Part shown: piece by piece, positions 17,140 to 25,560 of the stretch
Numbering within the stretch: position 1 is the stretch's first letter
How the letters are laid out: each line of letters starts with the position of its first letter
Assembly (NCBI GenBank): GCA_945907045.1
Contig: CAMDSH010000015.1
Location: forward strand, 1 to 64,000
Reading direction: 5' to 3'
Source of the DNA: Rhizobium sp. Q54
GTDB lineage: Bacteria > Pseudomonadota > Alphaproteobacteria > Rhizobiales > Xanthobacteraceae
Length of the DNA: 64,000 nt
The notes under the pieces: generated by a model
Database searches by the model: none
What the model saw: the letters and a program-made list of their open reading frames with translations, nothing else
What the model was told of the DNA's origin: nothing
Made by a program: the position numbers and the translations under genes

Positions 17140-18123
17140 ATGCCGGGACGAAATCCAACGCGGCTACCATTCGCAAGCGCGATGTTTGCGCTGGCGATTA
17201 TTTTCGGCGCATTGAGCGGCGCGAACGCGCAAAACTACCCCTCGCGGCCCGTCACGCTGATCGTTCCCTGGCCCGCCGGCGGCACCACCGATATCGGATT
17301 GCGCTCACTCGCCATCGCGGCGGAAAAACATCTGGGACAACCCATCGTCATCGAAAACCGTCCCGGCGCGGCTGGTGCGCTTGGGCCGATGCAGATGGCG
17401 GGAAACGCCAGCGCGGACGGCTACACGCTGGCGCAAATCGCAATCACCGTTTTTCGTTATCCGTTCATGCGCAAGACGACGTTCGATCCGGCGGCTGACC
17501 TCACTTATGTCATCGGCCTTGCCGGCTACACCTTTGGTGTGGTGGTGAAGAAGGATGCGCCGTGGAAAACATTTCAGGAGTTACTCTCCGACGCGAAAGC
17601 CAATCCCGGCAAGATCAACTATGGAACGCCGGGCGCGGGGACGAGCCTGCACATCACGATGGAGCAGATCGCCAAGCAGCAGGGCATTAAATGGACGCAT
17701 GTTCCGTTCAAGGGCACGTCGGAGACGACTAACGCATTGCTCGGTGGACATATACACGCCATCGCCGACGCGACCGGCTGGGGGCCGCTGGTGAACGCGG
17801 GCGAGTTGCGCCTGCTGGTGATCTGGGGCGCGCAGCGCAGCAAGAATTGGCCGAGCGTGCCGACGCTGAAGGAAACCGGCGTCGATTTGATTTCGAATTC
17901 ACCCTACGGGATCGCCGGCCCGAAAGGGATGGATCCGAAGGTCGTCAAGATTCTGCATGACGCGTTTAAAAAAGCTCTGGACGAGCCTTCCTACAAAGCC
18001 TCGATGGAAAAGCTCGATCAGGAGCCGTTCTATCTCAACAGTGCGGATTACCACGCTTTCGCGATGCGGCAGATGATCGAGCAGAAGCGGGTGGTCGAAG
18101 ATTTTGGCCTGAAGCAGGATTGA
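17140..18123 (+). CDS. Tripartite tricarboxylate transporter (TTT) substrate-binding protein, Bug family
   Basis: A periplasmic binding protein of 327 residues. After a signal peptide (hydrophobic core FALAIIFGALSGANAQ, cleavage likely after ANA) come the Bug family hallmarks YPSRPVTLIVPWPAGGTTDIGLR, then VIENRPGAAG and the YGTPGAGTSLHITMEQIAKQQG pocket segment. Such proteins bind carboxylates or amides and feed TctAB-type permeases, but no permease genes are adjacent, as is common for Bug proteins. Its stop codon abuts the stop of rimO exactly, with no spacer, on the opposite strand. Confidence 0.88.
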   Translation: MPGRNPTRLPFASAMFALAIIFGALSGANAQNYPSRPVTLIVPWPAGGTTDIGLRSLAIAAEKHLGQPIVIENRPGAAGALGPMQMAGNASADGYTLAQIAITVFRYPFMRKTTFDPAADLTYVIGLAGYTFGVVVKKDAPWKTFQELLSDAKANPGKINYGTPGAGTSLHITMEQIAKQQGIKWTHVPFKGTSETTNALLGGHIHAIADATGWGPLVNAGELRLLVIWGAQRSKNWPSVPTLKETGVDLISNSPYGIAGPKGMDPKVVKILHDAFKKALDEPSYKASMEKLDQEPFYLNSADYHAFAMRQMIEQKRVVEDFGLKQD

Positions 18124-19482
18124 TCAGAACCCGACCGCCGTGCCGTGCAGGTCGTATTCGTCGGCGCGTTCGATCTTCACGGTCGCAATCTCGCCGACGC
18201 GCAAGGGCCGCTTGCTCGCGACATAAACCGTGCCGTCGATTTCCGGCGCATCGGCTTTCGAGCGGCCTTTTGAAACGGTCGGGCCAATTTCGTCGATGAT
18301 GACCTGCTGGCGTGTGCCGACTTTGCGCTTGAGCCGCCGCGTGGAGATTTTCTGCTGGCGCTGCATGAAACGGTGCCAGCGGTCTTCTTTCACGTCGTCG
18401 GCGACAAGTTCAGCAAGATCGTTCGCGGTAGCGCCGCGCACCGGCTCGTAACGGAAACAGCCGACGCGATCGAGTTCCGCTTCATCCAGCCAGTCGAGCA
18501 GCATCTCGAAATCCGCTTCCGTCTCGCCGGGGAAGCCGACGATGAAGGTCGAGCGCAACGTGATGTCGGGACAAATTTCACGCCAGCGCTTGATGCGCTC
18601 CAGCGTCTTTTCCTGCGCGGCGGGCCGCTTCATGCGCTTGAGAACTTTCGGAGACGCATGCTGGAACGGCACGTCTAGATAGGGGAGCACTGTGCCTTCC
18701 GCCATCAGCGGGATTACATCGTCAACGTGCGGGTAGGGATAGACGTAATGCAGGCGCACCCATGCGCCGAGCGTCCCGAGCGCGCGTGACAGATCGAGAA
18801 ATTTTGCGCGCACATCGCCGTCTTTCCACTTGCTCGCGGCGTATTTGATGTCGACGCCGTAAGCCGATGTGTCCTGCGAAATCACCAGCAGTTCCTGCAC
18901 GCCGGCAGTAACCAGTTTTTCCGCTTCGCGCAGCACGTCCGCCGCGGGCCGCGAAACCAGATCGCCGCGCAGGCGCGGAATTATGCAGAAGGTGCAGCGA
19001 TTGTTGCAGCCTTCGGAGATCTTCAAATAGGCGTAGTGCCTGGGCGTGAGCTTGATGCCTTCGGGCGGCAGCAGATCGAGAAACGGATCGTGCTTCGGCG
19101 GCACCGCGCGATGCACAGCGTCGAGAACGCTTTCGTATTGCTGCGGGCCGGTGATGGCGAGCACGGAGGGGTGTTGTTTCGTAATTTCTTCAGGTTCGGC
19201 GCCAAGACAGCCGGTGACGATCACCTTGCCGTTTTCTCGTAGCGCATCGCCGATGGCCGAAAGCGATTCTGCCTTGGCGCTGTCCAGAAAACCGCAGGTG
19301 TTGACGATGACCAAATCAGAACCCGCATGCTCGCGCGACAGCTCATAGCCCTCGGCGCGCAGGCGCGTAATGATGCGCTCGCTGTCCACCAGCGCCTTCG
19401 GGCAGCCGAGCGAGACGAAGCTCACTTTCGGCGCGGGGGAATCCTTATTCGCGCCCTTGCTGGCAATTTTTTCAACTTGCAT
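18124..19482 (-). CDS. rimO: Ribosomal protein uS12 (S12) Asp methylthiotransferase RimO
   Basis: A radical-SAM methylthiotransferase of 452 residues that modifies an aspartate of S12. Three domains in order: the N-terminal MTTase domain with [26 protein letters not shown] and [11 protein letters not shown] cysteines holding the auxiliary cluster; the radical-SAM core with [19 protein letters not shown] (C-x3-C-x2-C) near residue 157; and a C-terminal TRAM domain after residue 380. The start ATG before QVEKIASK is the only reasonable one. No operon partner: it converges with the Bug protein and lies 47 bases downstream of the beta-hydroxylase-like gene on the same strand. Confidence 0.95.
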   Translation of the reverse strand: MQVEKIASKGANKDSPAPKVSFVSLGCPKALVDSERIITRLRAEGYELSREHAGSDLVIVNTCGFLDSAKAESLSAIGDALRENGKVIVTGCLGAEPEEITKQHPSVLAITGPQQYESVLDAVHRAVPPKHDPFLDLLPPEGIKLTPRHYAYLKISEGCNNRCTFCIIPRLRGDLVSRPAADVLREAEKLVTAGVQELLVISQDTSAYGVDIKYAASKWKDGDVRAKFLDLSRALGTLGAWVRLHYVYPYPHVDDVIPLMAEGTVLPYLDVPFQHASPKVLKRMKRPAAQEKTLERIKRWREICPDITLRSTFIVGFPGETEADFEMLLDWLDEAELDRVGCFRYEPVRGATANDLAELVADDVKEDRWHRFMQRQQKISTRRLKRKVGTRQQVIIDEIGPTVSKGRSKADAPEIDGTVYVASKRPLRVGEIATVKIERADEYDLHGTAVGF

Positions 19483-19529
19483 AAGCAGGGGCTAGCCGCG
19501 ATCCGCGGCGAGATCAAGGCTTTCCGGCG

Positions 19530-20282
19530 TTAACCGGCCCGCTGGCGCAGCGCGTCGGCTTCGGCGAAGAAGCGTTTTTCCCACGCCCGCACGTTATCGC
19601 CGCTTTCGCGGATGAACGGCGTGAACACCGCGAGATTGAGCAGCACCCAGTTGATCAGGTTGGCCGGGAAGCGAAGCGGCTTGATGAAATCGACGAACAG
19701 CACCACGCGCAGTCTCTCCGTGCTGTTCCAGGCTTCGTGGTCGTAGGCGTCATCGAAGATGAGCGCCTTGCCTTCGTCCCAGTGGCAGATTTGCGTGCCG
19801 ACGCGGATGCGAACCTTTTCGCGCGGCGGCGGAATGATGAGGCCGAGATGCAGCCGCAGCACGCCGTTATACGGCCCACGGTGATGCGGGATGTGCTTGC
19901 CGGGCTCCAGAATCGAGAACATCGCCGTTGTGAGGCCGGGAATCTTGTTCACGATGTGCCAGGTTTCCGGGCACTGGCGAATGTTCTGCTCGGCCTTGAA
20001 GCCATAGCCGCAGAGGAAGAAAGTTTTCCAGTCGCGGTCCTGCGTGATGGTGGCGACATCCGACGCGACTTCGTGGAAACCGGGCAGCAGGTCTTTCTTC
20101 AGCAAGACGGTTTCAAGCTCGGCGCGGATCGTGCGCCATTCGCGCTCGATTTCCGCCGCCCACGGGAACACCGCGTTGTCGTAGACGGCCGGATTGCCGA
20201 CTTTGCTGCACGACAAATTGAGCCGCTCGGCGAGCGCCACCACGCGCATGAAGGCGCGCGTGATCAGGCTCGGGCGCTGCAT
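19530..20282 (-). CDS. Aspartyl/asparaginyl beta-hydroxylase family dioxygenase (LpxO-like)
   Basis: A Fe(II)/2-oxoglutarate-dependent dioxygenase of 250 residues. Seen are FSILEPGKHIPHHRGPYNGVLRLHLGL, whose HRGPYNG block gives an iron-binding His, and KALIFDDAYDHEAWN with the second His, plus a following VVLFVDFIKP. A hydrophobic C-terminal stretch (LINWVLLNLAVF) suggests membrane association, as in LpxO, which hydroxylates lipid A acyl chains; peptidyl-Asp hydroxylation is the alternative. I chose ATG 20282 (MQRPSLITRAFM), preceded by GAGG, because the upstream extension of the open frame does not resemble the family. Confidence 0.78.
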   Translation of the reverse strand: MQRPSLITRAFMRVVALAERLNLSCSKVGNPAVYDNAVFPWAAEIEREWRTIRAELETVLLKKDLLPGFHEVASDVATITQDRDWKTFFLCGYGFKAEQNIRQCPETWHIVNKIPGLTTAMFSILEPGKHIPHHRGPYNGVLRLHLGLIIPPPREKVRIRVGTQICHWDEGKALIFDDAYDHEAWNSTERLRVVLFVDFIKPLRFPANLINWVLLNLAVFTPFIRESGDNVRAWEKRFFAEADALRQRAG

Positions 20283-20489
20283 CGCCTCAAGGCCGTCGGT
20301 GACAAAAGTCTGCGTCTGGTTTTCGGTGGACGTCACGAAATACACCTCGTTGCGAATGCGGGCCGCGAAATATGCTCCAAGATTAGCAATCGTCCGGGGC
20401 AGGGGATAGTTCCCCTGGTGCCATTTCCGGGACGCCACGGCCTTGCTATCGTTACCCAGGCCGCCAGTTTGTGGGCGTATGGCAACGGC

Positions 20490-20855
20490 ATGAAGATACC
20501 GTCTGTATCGGTTGTATTGGCGTTTATTCTGGTTGTCGCGGCGACGTATTGCGCCGAAGCGGCCGATTATTCGCGCTCGCCGCCGCGTATCGGCACCATC
20601 GAGCGGTCCTATGAAATGCCGTTTCCGCGCAGCGAGCGCGCCCAGTCCGTCTGGAATTCAGGCGTGTGCTGGAGCGAGTGCGGTGCGAATTGTGTTTGGG
20701 GCGTAGCGGCTTGCCTGCAGCGCGACGCTCAGGGCGTCTGCATTTCCAAGGCCGATACGTGCGATCGCTATTGCCTGCGGCTTTGCCGCTCGCCGCTCAC
20801 AGCCGGGCCATTGGTGCCGGATTATCTCGACGGGATACTAAGCGGGCTTCAGTAG
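20490..20855 (+). CDS. Small secreted cysteine-rich protein of unknown function
   Basis: The product is 121 residues. Residues 1-25 look like a signal peptide (MKIPS, hydrophobic core SVVLAFILVVAATYC, likely cleavage after AEA). The mature part holds eight cysteines at residues 60, 64, 68, 75, 84, 91, 95 and 99, that is two C-x3-C-x3-C clusters flanking C75 and C84. This symmetry suggests disulfides or metal binding in the periplasm. I recognise no named family. Start ATG 20490 has only weak ribosome-site sequence (GGCAACGGC). Its 3-prime end overlaps a small minus-strand gene by seven bases. Confidence 0.6.
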   Translation: MKIPSVSVVLAFILVVAATYCAEAADYSRSPPRIGTIERSYEMPFPRSERAQSVWNSGVCWSECGANCVWGVAACLQRDAQGVCISKADTCDRYCLRLCRSPLTAGPLVPDYLDGILSGLQ

Positions 20856-21004
20856 TCGAGCAGGAACGGGTAGCGCCGGTGCGCCGCGCGCTGCATCTCC
20901 TGAGCCTCGGCGTAGACATCGGCGATGAGCGCAAACCCGTTGACGACGCGTTGAAAGAATTTCGGCAGCGACAGCGCCGGGCTGCGAAGGGCATAGGTGG
21001 CCAT
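20849..21004 (-). CDS. Small hypothetical protein, 51 residues
   Basis: A short gene read by hand: ATG at 21004 with CAGGAG eight bases upstream, ending TGA at 20849. The peptide starts MATYALRSPALSLPKFFQRV and ends AHRRYPFLLDY. The middle can form an amphipathic helix (VVNGFALIADVYAEAQEMQRA). The ending A-H-x-R-Y-P-F resembles short conserved rhizobial proteins of the DUF1127-like kind, but I cannot name the family. Good ribosome site and codon use favour a real gene. Confidence 0.6.
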   Translation of the reverse strand: MATYALRSPALSLPKFFQRVVNGFALIADVYAEAQEMQRAAHRRYPFLLDY

Positions 21005-21190
21005 GATCGAACTCCTGCTCGTGGGAAGCTGAAACCGCTTCCTGATTCGCTTGTTAATACAGGAGTGTAGACCTTATTTGCTGCAACGCAATGAACAATG
21101 CTGCATTGCAGCTAAACACATAAGTTCTGACTAGGCGGGGGGTAAAATTAACAATCGCCGCGCGCGGTCAAAAAAGCTCCCGGCGGTTTC

Positions 21191-21280
21191 TGGCGGAAGG
21201 GGTGAGATTCGAACTCACGGTACCCTTGCGGGTACGCCGGTTTTCAAGACCGGTGCCTTAAACCACTCGGCCACCCTTCC
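21191..21280 (-). tRNA. tRNA-Ser (anticodon TGA)
   Basis: Read on the minus strand, the 90-base gene starts GGAAGGGTGGCCGAGTGG and folds with acceptor stem GGAAGGG/CCCTTCC, discriminator G and encoded CCA. The anticodon arm ACCGG-TCTTGAAAA-CCGGC carries TGA. A long variable arm (TACCC-GCAA-GGGTA) identifies a class II tRNA, as expected for serine, and the T arm reads GTGAGTTCGAATCTCAC. An integrase-like remnant lies about 70 bases from its 5-prime end. Confidence 0.96.
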
Positions 21281-21349
21281 AGCTCATTTAAAGAAAACAG
21301 TATTTTAGTTTCGATCAATTCCCAAAAAGCAGATTGCTACCGAACTCTC

Positions 21350-21478
21350 TCATATCGAACTGGCAGCGGGATTTATAACAAGCCGGAGCGCCGCGTCGAG
21401 CCGCACCGCGGCATCGCTCTGCATGGTGTCGGTGACGTGCGAATAAAGATCAAGAGTGGTGGTGTCATCCCCGGATGA
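21350..21478 (-). pseudogene. Remnant of a tyrosine recombinase (phage-type integrase) C-terminus
   Basis: Reading the minus strand, the last 42 codons before a TGA give TTTLDLYSHVTDTMQSDAA followed by VRLDAALR. This matches the end of tyrosine integrases, where the nucleophilic Tyr sits in a T-T-x-x-x-Y-x-H-V context followed by M-Q-x-D-A-A-x-x-L-D. The LGHSS box that should precede it is degraded (KGSSGDD) and nothing integrase-like continues upstream, where the frame runs antisense to the lipoprotein gene. With tRNA-Ser adjacent, this looks like the scar of an old integrated element. The rest of the 310-base spacer shows no gene. Confidence 0.55.
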
Positions 21479-21590
21479 ACCTTTTGCCTGCGTGTAGCGA
21501 CTTATCAGAAATGTGCCATCGGCCGGGGCCTCCCGGACGAGCGCAAGCTTTGGCTTTTCAGCTATAACAAAGGCAACAGGGATTTTGACC

Positions 21591-24371
21591 ATGGTCGGCG
21601 GCACGATGTTCGGAAAATCACGCGGATTGATGATCGCTTTTGTCTTTCTGGCGGCGTTGGGCGGATGCAGCGAAACCAACACAGACAACGGCGCGTTCGA
21701 CTCAAGCCGTTTGCCGCGTGTCAGCGGCGCCAAGGAAATCTTCGCCAGCCCGGCGACCACGATCTTCACCTCGCCCAATCCGGTAGCGCAGACGGCCGAC
21801 ACCGTCGAGAAAGCGCTCACCGCCGGCGGATGGCAGAAATACATCGCGCCGAACACCGCCTACGCAAACGATCCGAACATGCGGATGATGTCGCTCAAGA
21901 AGGGCACGCAAGCGCTGAGCGTATTCATCGGCGTCGCGCCCGCGCAGAACAACGCCACCAGCGTGCAATACAGCGCCCTGCCGCTGAAAACCGATCTGCC
22001 GTTCACCAAGGACGCCAGCAATATCGAATATTCCCCGGAGCGCCCGCTCTTGAGCCTGATCACCGCGGAGCCGGTCGACAAGACGCTCGACTTCTATCGC
22101 AAGGAACTGGGCAGCCGCGGCTGGTCGCTGTGGTCGGAAAAGACCAACGGCAAGCAGCCCGATGGCGGACCGAACGGCATCGTGCACGAAAAAGGCGCCT
22201 ATGCGCATTACATCACTGACAAGGATCCGTCGGTTGCCATGGTGCTGACCGTGCAAAGGACCGATGCCGGTAAATCCAAGGTAGAACTCAAGCAATGGCC
22301 GGTCGGCATCCTGGCCGATCTGCACAAGGTCTATGTCGACAGCGACAATCACGGCGTGATGCTGGCCGACGTTGCCAAGCTGCCGCGCCTCGAAGGCGCC
22401 AAGGACGACACCAGCCGGTCCGCGGCGGACAAGGTGGTCTATGTTGTGCCCGGCACGCTCGCCAACACGACCAACGCGCTCGTCAAGTTATTGGGCGCCG
22501 ACGGCTGGAAGCCTTATGTCGCCCCACTGGAGGAGCGGCACTCGATCTCGATGGCTTTCAAAAAAGGCGGGCAGGGCTTGTCGGTGTCGTTCACCATTCA
22601 ACCGGGAACGAACGAACGCACCAGCGAAGTCACCACTGTCTACTATTCGCCGGCGCGGCTGCGCTTCGCGCCGCCGGTGCCCGATGACGCCGCCGACATA
22701 GTGTTCGACGAGAACAGGCCTTACCTGAATTTGGCGACCGCAGGCACGATCGACGCCACGCGCGATTTCTATAACAAGCAGCTCACCGCATCCGGCTGGA
22801 TGCCGCTGTCGGCCGCCGACGCCACGACGAAATGGCCGAACGCGAAACTCGACGGCAACGCCGCCTATTACGATCGCGGCAACAAACGCCCGATCATGCT
22901 GTCGATGCAGCGCAACGGCGACAAGACCAATGTCGAGATCAAGGTCGCGCCCTTTGCGCTGACGCAAACCCTTGAAGCCGACACAGATGTTTTTGGTCTT
23001 CCGCGTCCGAAACCGACCAAGACCTCCGGCGGCACCGGCGGTGAAACGCAGCGTGAAGTCCACGCCCATGTGATTGCCGAGATCGGTCCCGTGCTGGCCT
23101 TCTATCGCCGCGAGTTCGCGATACGGAATTGGAAGGAAGAGAGCGCCGTCGTCAACCCTGACGGAGCCGTGCTCAATTTGTCCTTTGCGGACGGCACCGC
23201 AGTACTGAATCTCAGCCACAAATATGATTTCACCGTCGTCAGCCTGGTACAGAAAATAAGCAGACCGGCCGCCAAGCCTGAGCCGGCTGCAAAAAACGAC
23301 ATCGCCGGCATGTTGAAGGAGGCGCAGCAGATGATGCGCGACGCCACCGCCGATGCGATGCGCGGCAGCAACACTCCGGCCGCCGCGCCGGCGCCAAGCG
23401 ATTCCGACGCGCCGCTGCGTGCGCTCGCCGGCAACGACGCGCCCATTCCGGTGCCGGAAACGGCGGAAGACATCGAGTTCGATGGCGGCGACGGCAAGCT
23501 GGAGTTCAGCAGTCCGTCGAGCGTCAAGTCGGTCGCGGCATTTTATCGCTCGGCGATGAAGCCGCTCGGCTGGAAGGAAGGCTCCTCGGTGATCAACCGC
23601 GCCAACATGGTGGTGCTGAATTTCACCAAGGGCCGCGATGCGATCTCCCTCACCATCATGCAGATGGGCGCCAAGGCCAATGTCAGCGCCGGCGGCTCCG
23701 GGCTTAAAAGCTCGGGCACAAAGCGCTCGGGCAAAGCAGCAGTAGCCGATACGCCGTCGCAACCGGCAACGGCGGACGATCTGATCGTCGAAGAAAGCGG
23801 CGGCCTGCCGGTACCGAAGCGCCACACGTTGACGCTCGGCGAACAGACCCCCTTCCGCCGCGATCTCACCGCCAATGTGCCGCTCGATCTTTCCGCGGTT
23901 CTCGGCTTCTATCGCAGCGAACTCGGCAAGCGTAACTGGAAAGAACAAACCGGAGGCGCGCCGGCCACCGCTGAAAATGCCGTAGTCGCTTACACCGCGC
24001 CGGAGGGTCCGGCCGTGCTCAAGCTCGGCCGCAAGGATGGCGAAACCACCGTCAAGCTGACGCTGAAAAATCCGGGCGAGGCGGGCAAAGCCGGCATTCT
24101 GCCCAAGCCCGGCCAGATCAAAATCCTGTTCGGCAATATCAACGACACGGAAGCGGCGATCACGTTCAACAACAAGACCATCAAGGTTGCGGCTGGCGCC
24201 GGCACCAAAGCGCCGGACGGCCCGACGCTCGACCTGCCGCCGGGCAAATACATGTATTCAATCAGACTTCCGGGTAAGCCCGCGCAGAGTGATGAGGTCG
24301 TCATAGGTCCCGACGAAACCTGGGGTCTGATGGCCGGCCCCGGCGGCGTGCTGGCGTTGCAGGCCTATTGA
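21591..24371 (+). CDS. Large repeat-containing lipoprotein of unknown function
   Basis: A 926-residue predicted lipoprotein: the signal segment ends LAALGGC with Cys26 as the lipidation site. The mature protein is a chain of related alpha/beta modules marked by F-Y-R/N-x-x-x-x-x-x-x-W (FYRKELGSRGW near 168, FYNKQLTASGW 393, FYRREFAIRNW 504, FYRSAMKPLGW 651, FYRSELGKRNW 773), each followed by beta strands with a V-L-N/L-x-F/L pattern. Two extra half-modules (GGW near 80, DGW near 305) precede the first two. Pro/Ala-rich linkers lie at 557-620 and 700-735. The last 95 residues form a PEGA-like beta domain (LPPGKYMYSIRLPGK). No family name is known to me. It is monocistronic, without an evident partner gene. 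Confidence 0.75.
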   Translation: MVGGTMFGKSRGLMIAFVFLAALGGCSETNTDNGAFDSSRLPRVSGAKEIFASPATTIFTSPNPVAQTADTVEKALTAGGWQKYIAPNTAYANDPNMRMMSLKKGTQALSVFIGVAPAQNNATSVQYSALPLKTDLPFTKDASNIEYSPERPLLSLITAEPVDKTLDFYRKELGSRGWSLWSEKTNGKQPDGGPNGIVHEKGAYAHYITDKDPSVAMVLTVQRTDAGKSKVELKQWPVGILADLHKVYVDSDNHGVMLADVAKLPRLEGAKDDTSRSAADKVVYVVPGTLANTTNALVKLLGADGWKPYVAPLEERHSISMAFKKGGQGLSVSFTIQPGTNERTSEVTTVYYSPARLRFAPPVPDDAADIVFDENRPYLNLATAGTIDATRDFYNKQLTASGWMPLSAADATTKWPNAKLDGNAAYYDRGNKRPIMLSMQRNGDKTNVEIKVAPFALTQTLEADTDVFGLPRPKPTKTSGGTGGETQREVHAHVIAEIGPVLAFYRREFAIRNWKEESAVVNPDGAVLNLSFADGTAVLNLSHKYDFTVVSLVQKISRPAAKPEPAAKNDIAGMLKEAQQMMRDATADAMRGSNTPAAAPAPSDSDAPLRALAGNDAPIPVPETAEDIEFDGGDGKLEFSSPSSVKSVAAFYRSAMKPLGWKEGSSVINRANMVVLNFTKGRDAISLTIMQMGAKANVSAGGSGLKSSGTKRSGKAAVADTPSQPATADDLIVEESGGLPVPKRHTLTLGEQTPFRRDLTANVPLDLSAVLGFYRSELGKRNWKEQTGGAPATAENAVVAYTAPEGPAVLKLGRKDGETTVKLTLKNPGEAGKAGILPKPGQIKILFGNINDTEAAITFNNKTIKVAAGAGTKAPDGPTLDLPPGKYMYSIRLPGKPAQSDEVVIGPDETWGLMAGPGGVLALQAY

Positions 24372-24503
24372 GGCAACGTTGTGAACAGCAACATCGTATA
24401 AGCACACCATATAACAATTCCAGTTATCTAGTGATGCTGCTGTGTTGATCGCGGCTGTCTTGTCTTGCCGTTCAAAAATTAGAGCATGTCGTTCGCGGAG
24501 GAT

Positions 24504-24902
24504 TCAATTTTTCTGTGGCCGCATCCGGTCGGCGGCCTTAAAGTATTTTCTCGCGTGCGCCACCAGATCTCCGTCGCTGGGATGATCGACGGTCTCCACG
24601 CCGACAATGATTTTAGCCAGCGTGGGATCGTGATGCTGGATGTGTTTCACCAATTCGGTTTTTGCGTTTGCCGGTCCGGTAATTAAAACTTCTTTAGCAT
24701 CCGCAATCGCGGCGGTGACTTCGTGGAAGAATTGCTGATCCTCGGGAGCATGCCCGCTGCCGATGGAATTGGCTTTGTGATGAATGTGCCGTGTCGGATT
24801 GTGAGGATGCAAAACCAGCCGGTCGATGTCCGTGGGGTTAAAGTGAAACACCCGCGCTTCGCGATGATCGATCCAGACGACGGCGTGAAAGTGGCTGGGC
24901 AT
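24504..24902 (-). CDS. eRF1-domain-3-like protein (annotated elsewhere as translational machinery protein)
   Basis: The 132-residue protein begins MPSHFHAVVWIDHREARVFHF, continues with a His-rich loop (HPHNPTRHIHHK), and ends with EVLITGPANAKTELVKHIQ and KIIVGVETVDHPSDGDLVAHARKYF. The strand-helix order and the GPA/GPG-x-x-K motif resemble domain 3 of archaeal/eukaryotic release factor aRF1/eRF1 and the bacterial host-attachment-like stress proteins. Rhizobial homologues occur in low-oxygen/FixK regions, and this one sits at the edge of such a region here. The molecular role is unknown; a ribosome-linked stress role is only a guess. Confidence 0.65.
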   Translation of the reverse strand: MPSHFHAVVWIDHREARVFHFNPTDIDRLVLHPHNPTRHIHHKANSIGSGHAPEDQQFFHEVTAAIADAKEVLITGPANAKTELVKHIQHHDPTLAKIIVGVETVDHPSDGDLVAHARKYFKAADRMRPQKN

Positions 24903-24916
24903 TAAACGATCTCCTA

Positions 24917-25234
24917 TTAACGCGAGGCCGATCCGGCCGCGCTAGCATTGGATGCCAGCCGGTGGCGGCATCCAAGCGATTTTTCCATCGCGCGGATTTC
25001 CGCCACGCGTTCACGATCCGCCTGTGACATAGGCGCAACGCTCTCATCGCGATATTTACATCCGCCATTGCCGAAATACCTGATGGCGCGCGGCGAACGA
25101 AGGCAAACCTGGTAGGCCTTCAAAATGTAATTTCGCTCCTGCCAGTAAGCCTCGCAGCGGCCGGTATTTTGAGCTTTCGCGTCCGCCGCGAAAAGAACCG
25201 CCAGCATCAGGCAGCAGATCGTGGGAATTCGCAT
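24917..25234 (-). CDS. Small secreted YARHG-like domain protein
   Basis: A 105-residue exported protein. Signal peptide MRIPTICCLMLAVLFAADAKA with cleavage near AKA-QN; the mature part has CEAYWQERNYILKAYQVCL, then FGNGGCKYRD and a charged helix ending in LGC. The tyrosine/alanine/Arg spacing with four paired cysteines fits the short YARHG-like proteins common in Hyphomicrobiales. Function unknown. A GTG nine bases further upstream is an alternative start. The FixK-like site at 25325 lies about 90 bases upstream and could serve it as well as the divergent genes. Confidence 0.65.
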   Translation of the reverse strand: MRIPTICCLMLAVLFAADAKAQNTGRCEAYWQERNYILKAYQVCLRSPRAIRYFGNGGCKYRDESVAPMSQADRERVAEIRAMEKSLGCRHRLASNASAAGSASR

Positions 25235-25324
25235 CGATGTCACCGGCGTCGGATTTGGTGCGTAAACCTAGCGATACGAACGCGGCGCCGTGTTGAGAAA
25301 AATCAAATCGGGCGATGCTGCATA

Positions 25325-25338
25325 TTGATCCGGATCAA
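25325..25338. promoter_or_regulatory. FixK/FNR-type site upstream of the small membrane protein and metal ATPase
   Basis: TTGATCCGGATCAA, a perfect match to the palindrome TTGAT-N4-ATCAA. A class II promoter centred at -41.5 would start near 25373 and give a leader of about 19 bases before the ATG at 25392. The site is symmetrical and could also serve the divergent YARHG-like gene. Confidence 0.8.
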
Positions 25339-25391
25339 AGCATCGGCGGGTTCCGGAGTGGCATTACTTGCTCACAAAAAGGAGCAAGCCA

Positions 25392-25502
25392 ATGCCGTTA
25401 GAAAACATACTTGTGCTGTCGGGAATTGTGCTGGCCTTCGCGATCTTTGCCGCGGCGGTGGCGTGGGGTGACTTTCAGACGCAGCGTGCGAAGCGGGACT
25501 GA
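25392..25502 (+). CDS. 36-residue single-span membrane protein
   Basis: A short gene with a strong ribosome site (AAAAAGGAGC ahead of ATG). The peptide MPLENILVLSGIVLAFAIFA continues AAVAWGDF and then a basic tail QTQRAKRD. One transmembrane helix with an N-out or N-in short end is predicted. It lies directly below a FixK-type site and 58 bases ahead of the metal ATPase gene, so it is probably the first gene of that transcript. Similar short peptides with W-G-D-F and a basic tail occur in bradyrhizobial low-oxygen clusters as I remember them. Function unknown. Confidence 0.7.
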   Translation: MPLENILVLSGIVLAFAIFAAAVAWGDFQTQRAKRD

Positions 25503-25560
25503 GCGGCATCGGCAGTGGGAATTGTGGTACGAACGGCCCGTCATCTTTGCCGGCAAGCCG

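Noticed and set aside
22488-23948. Open frame of 486 codons antisense to the repeat lipoprotein
   Set aside because: Composition mirrors the sense gene; no start signal and no protein-like motif.
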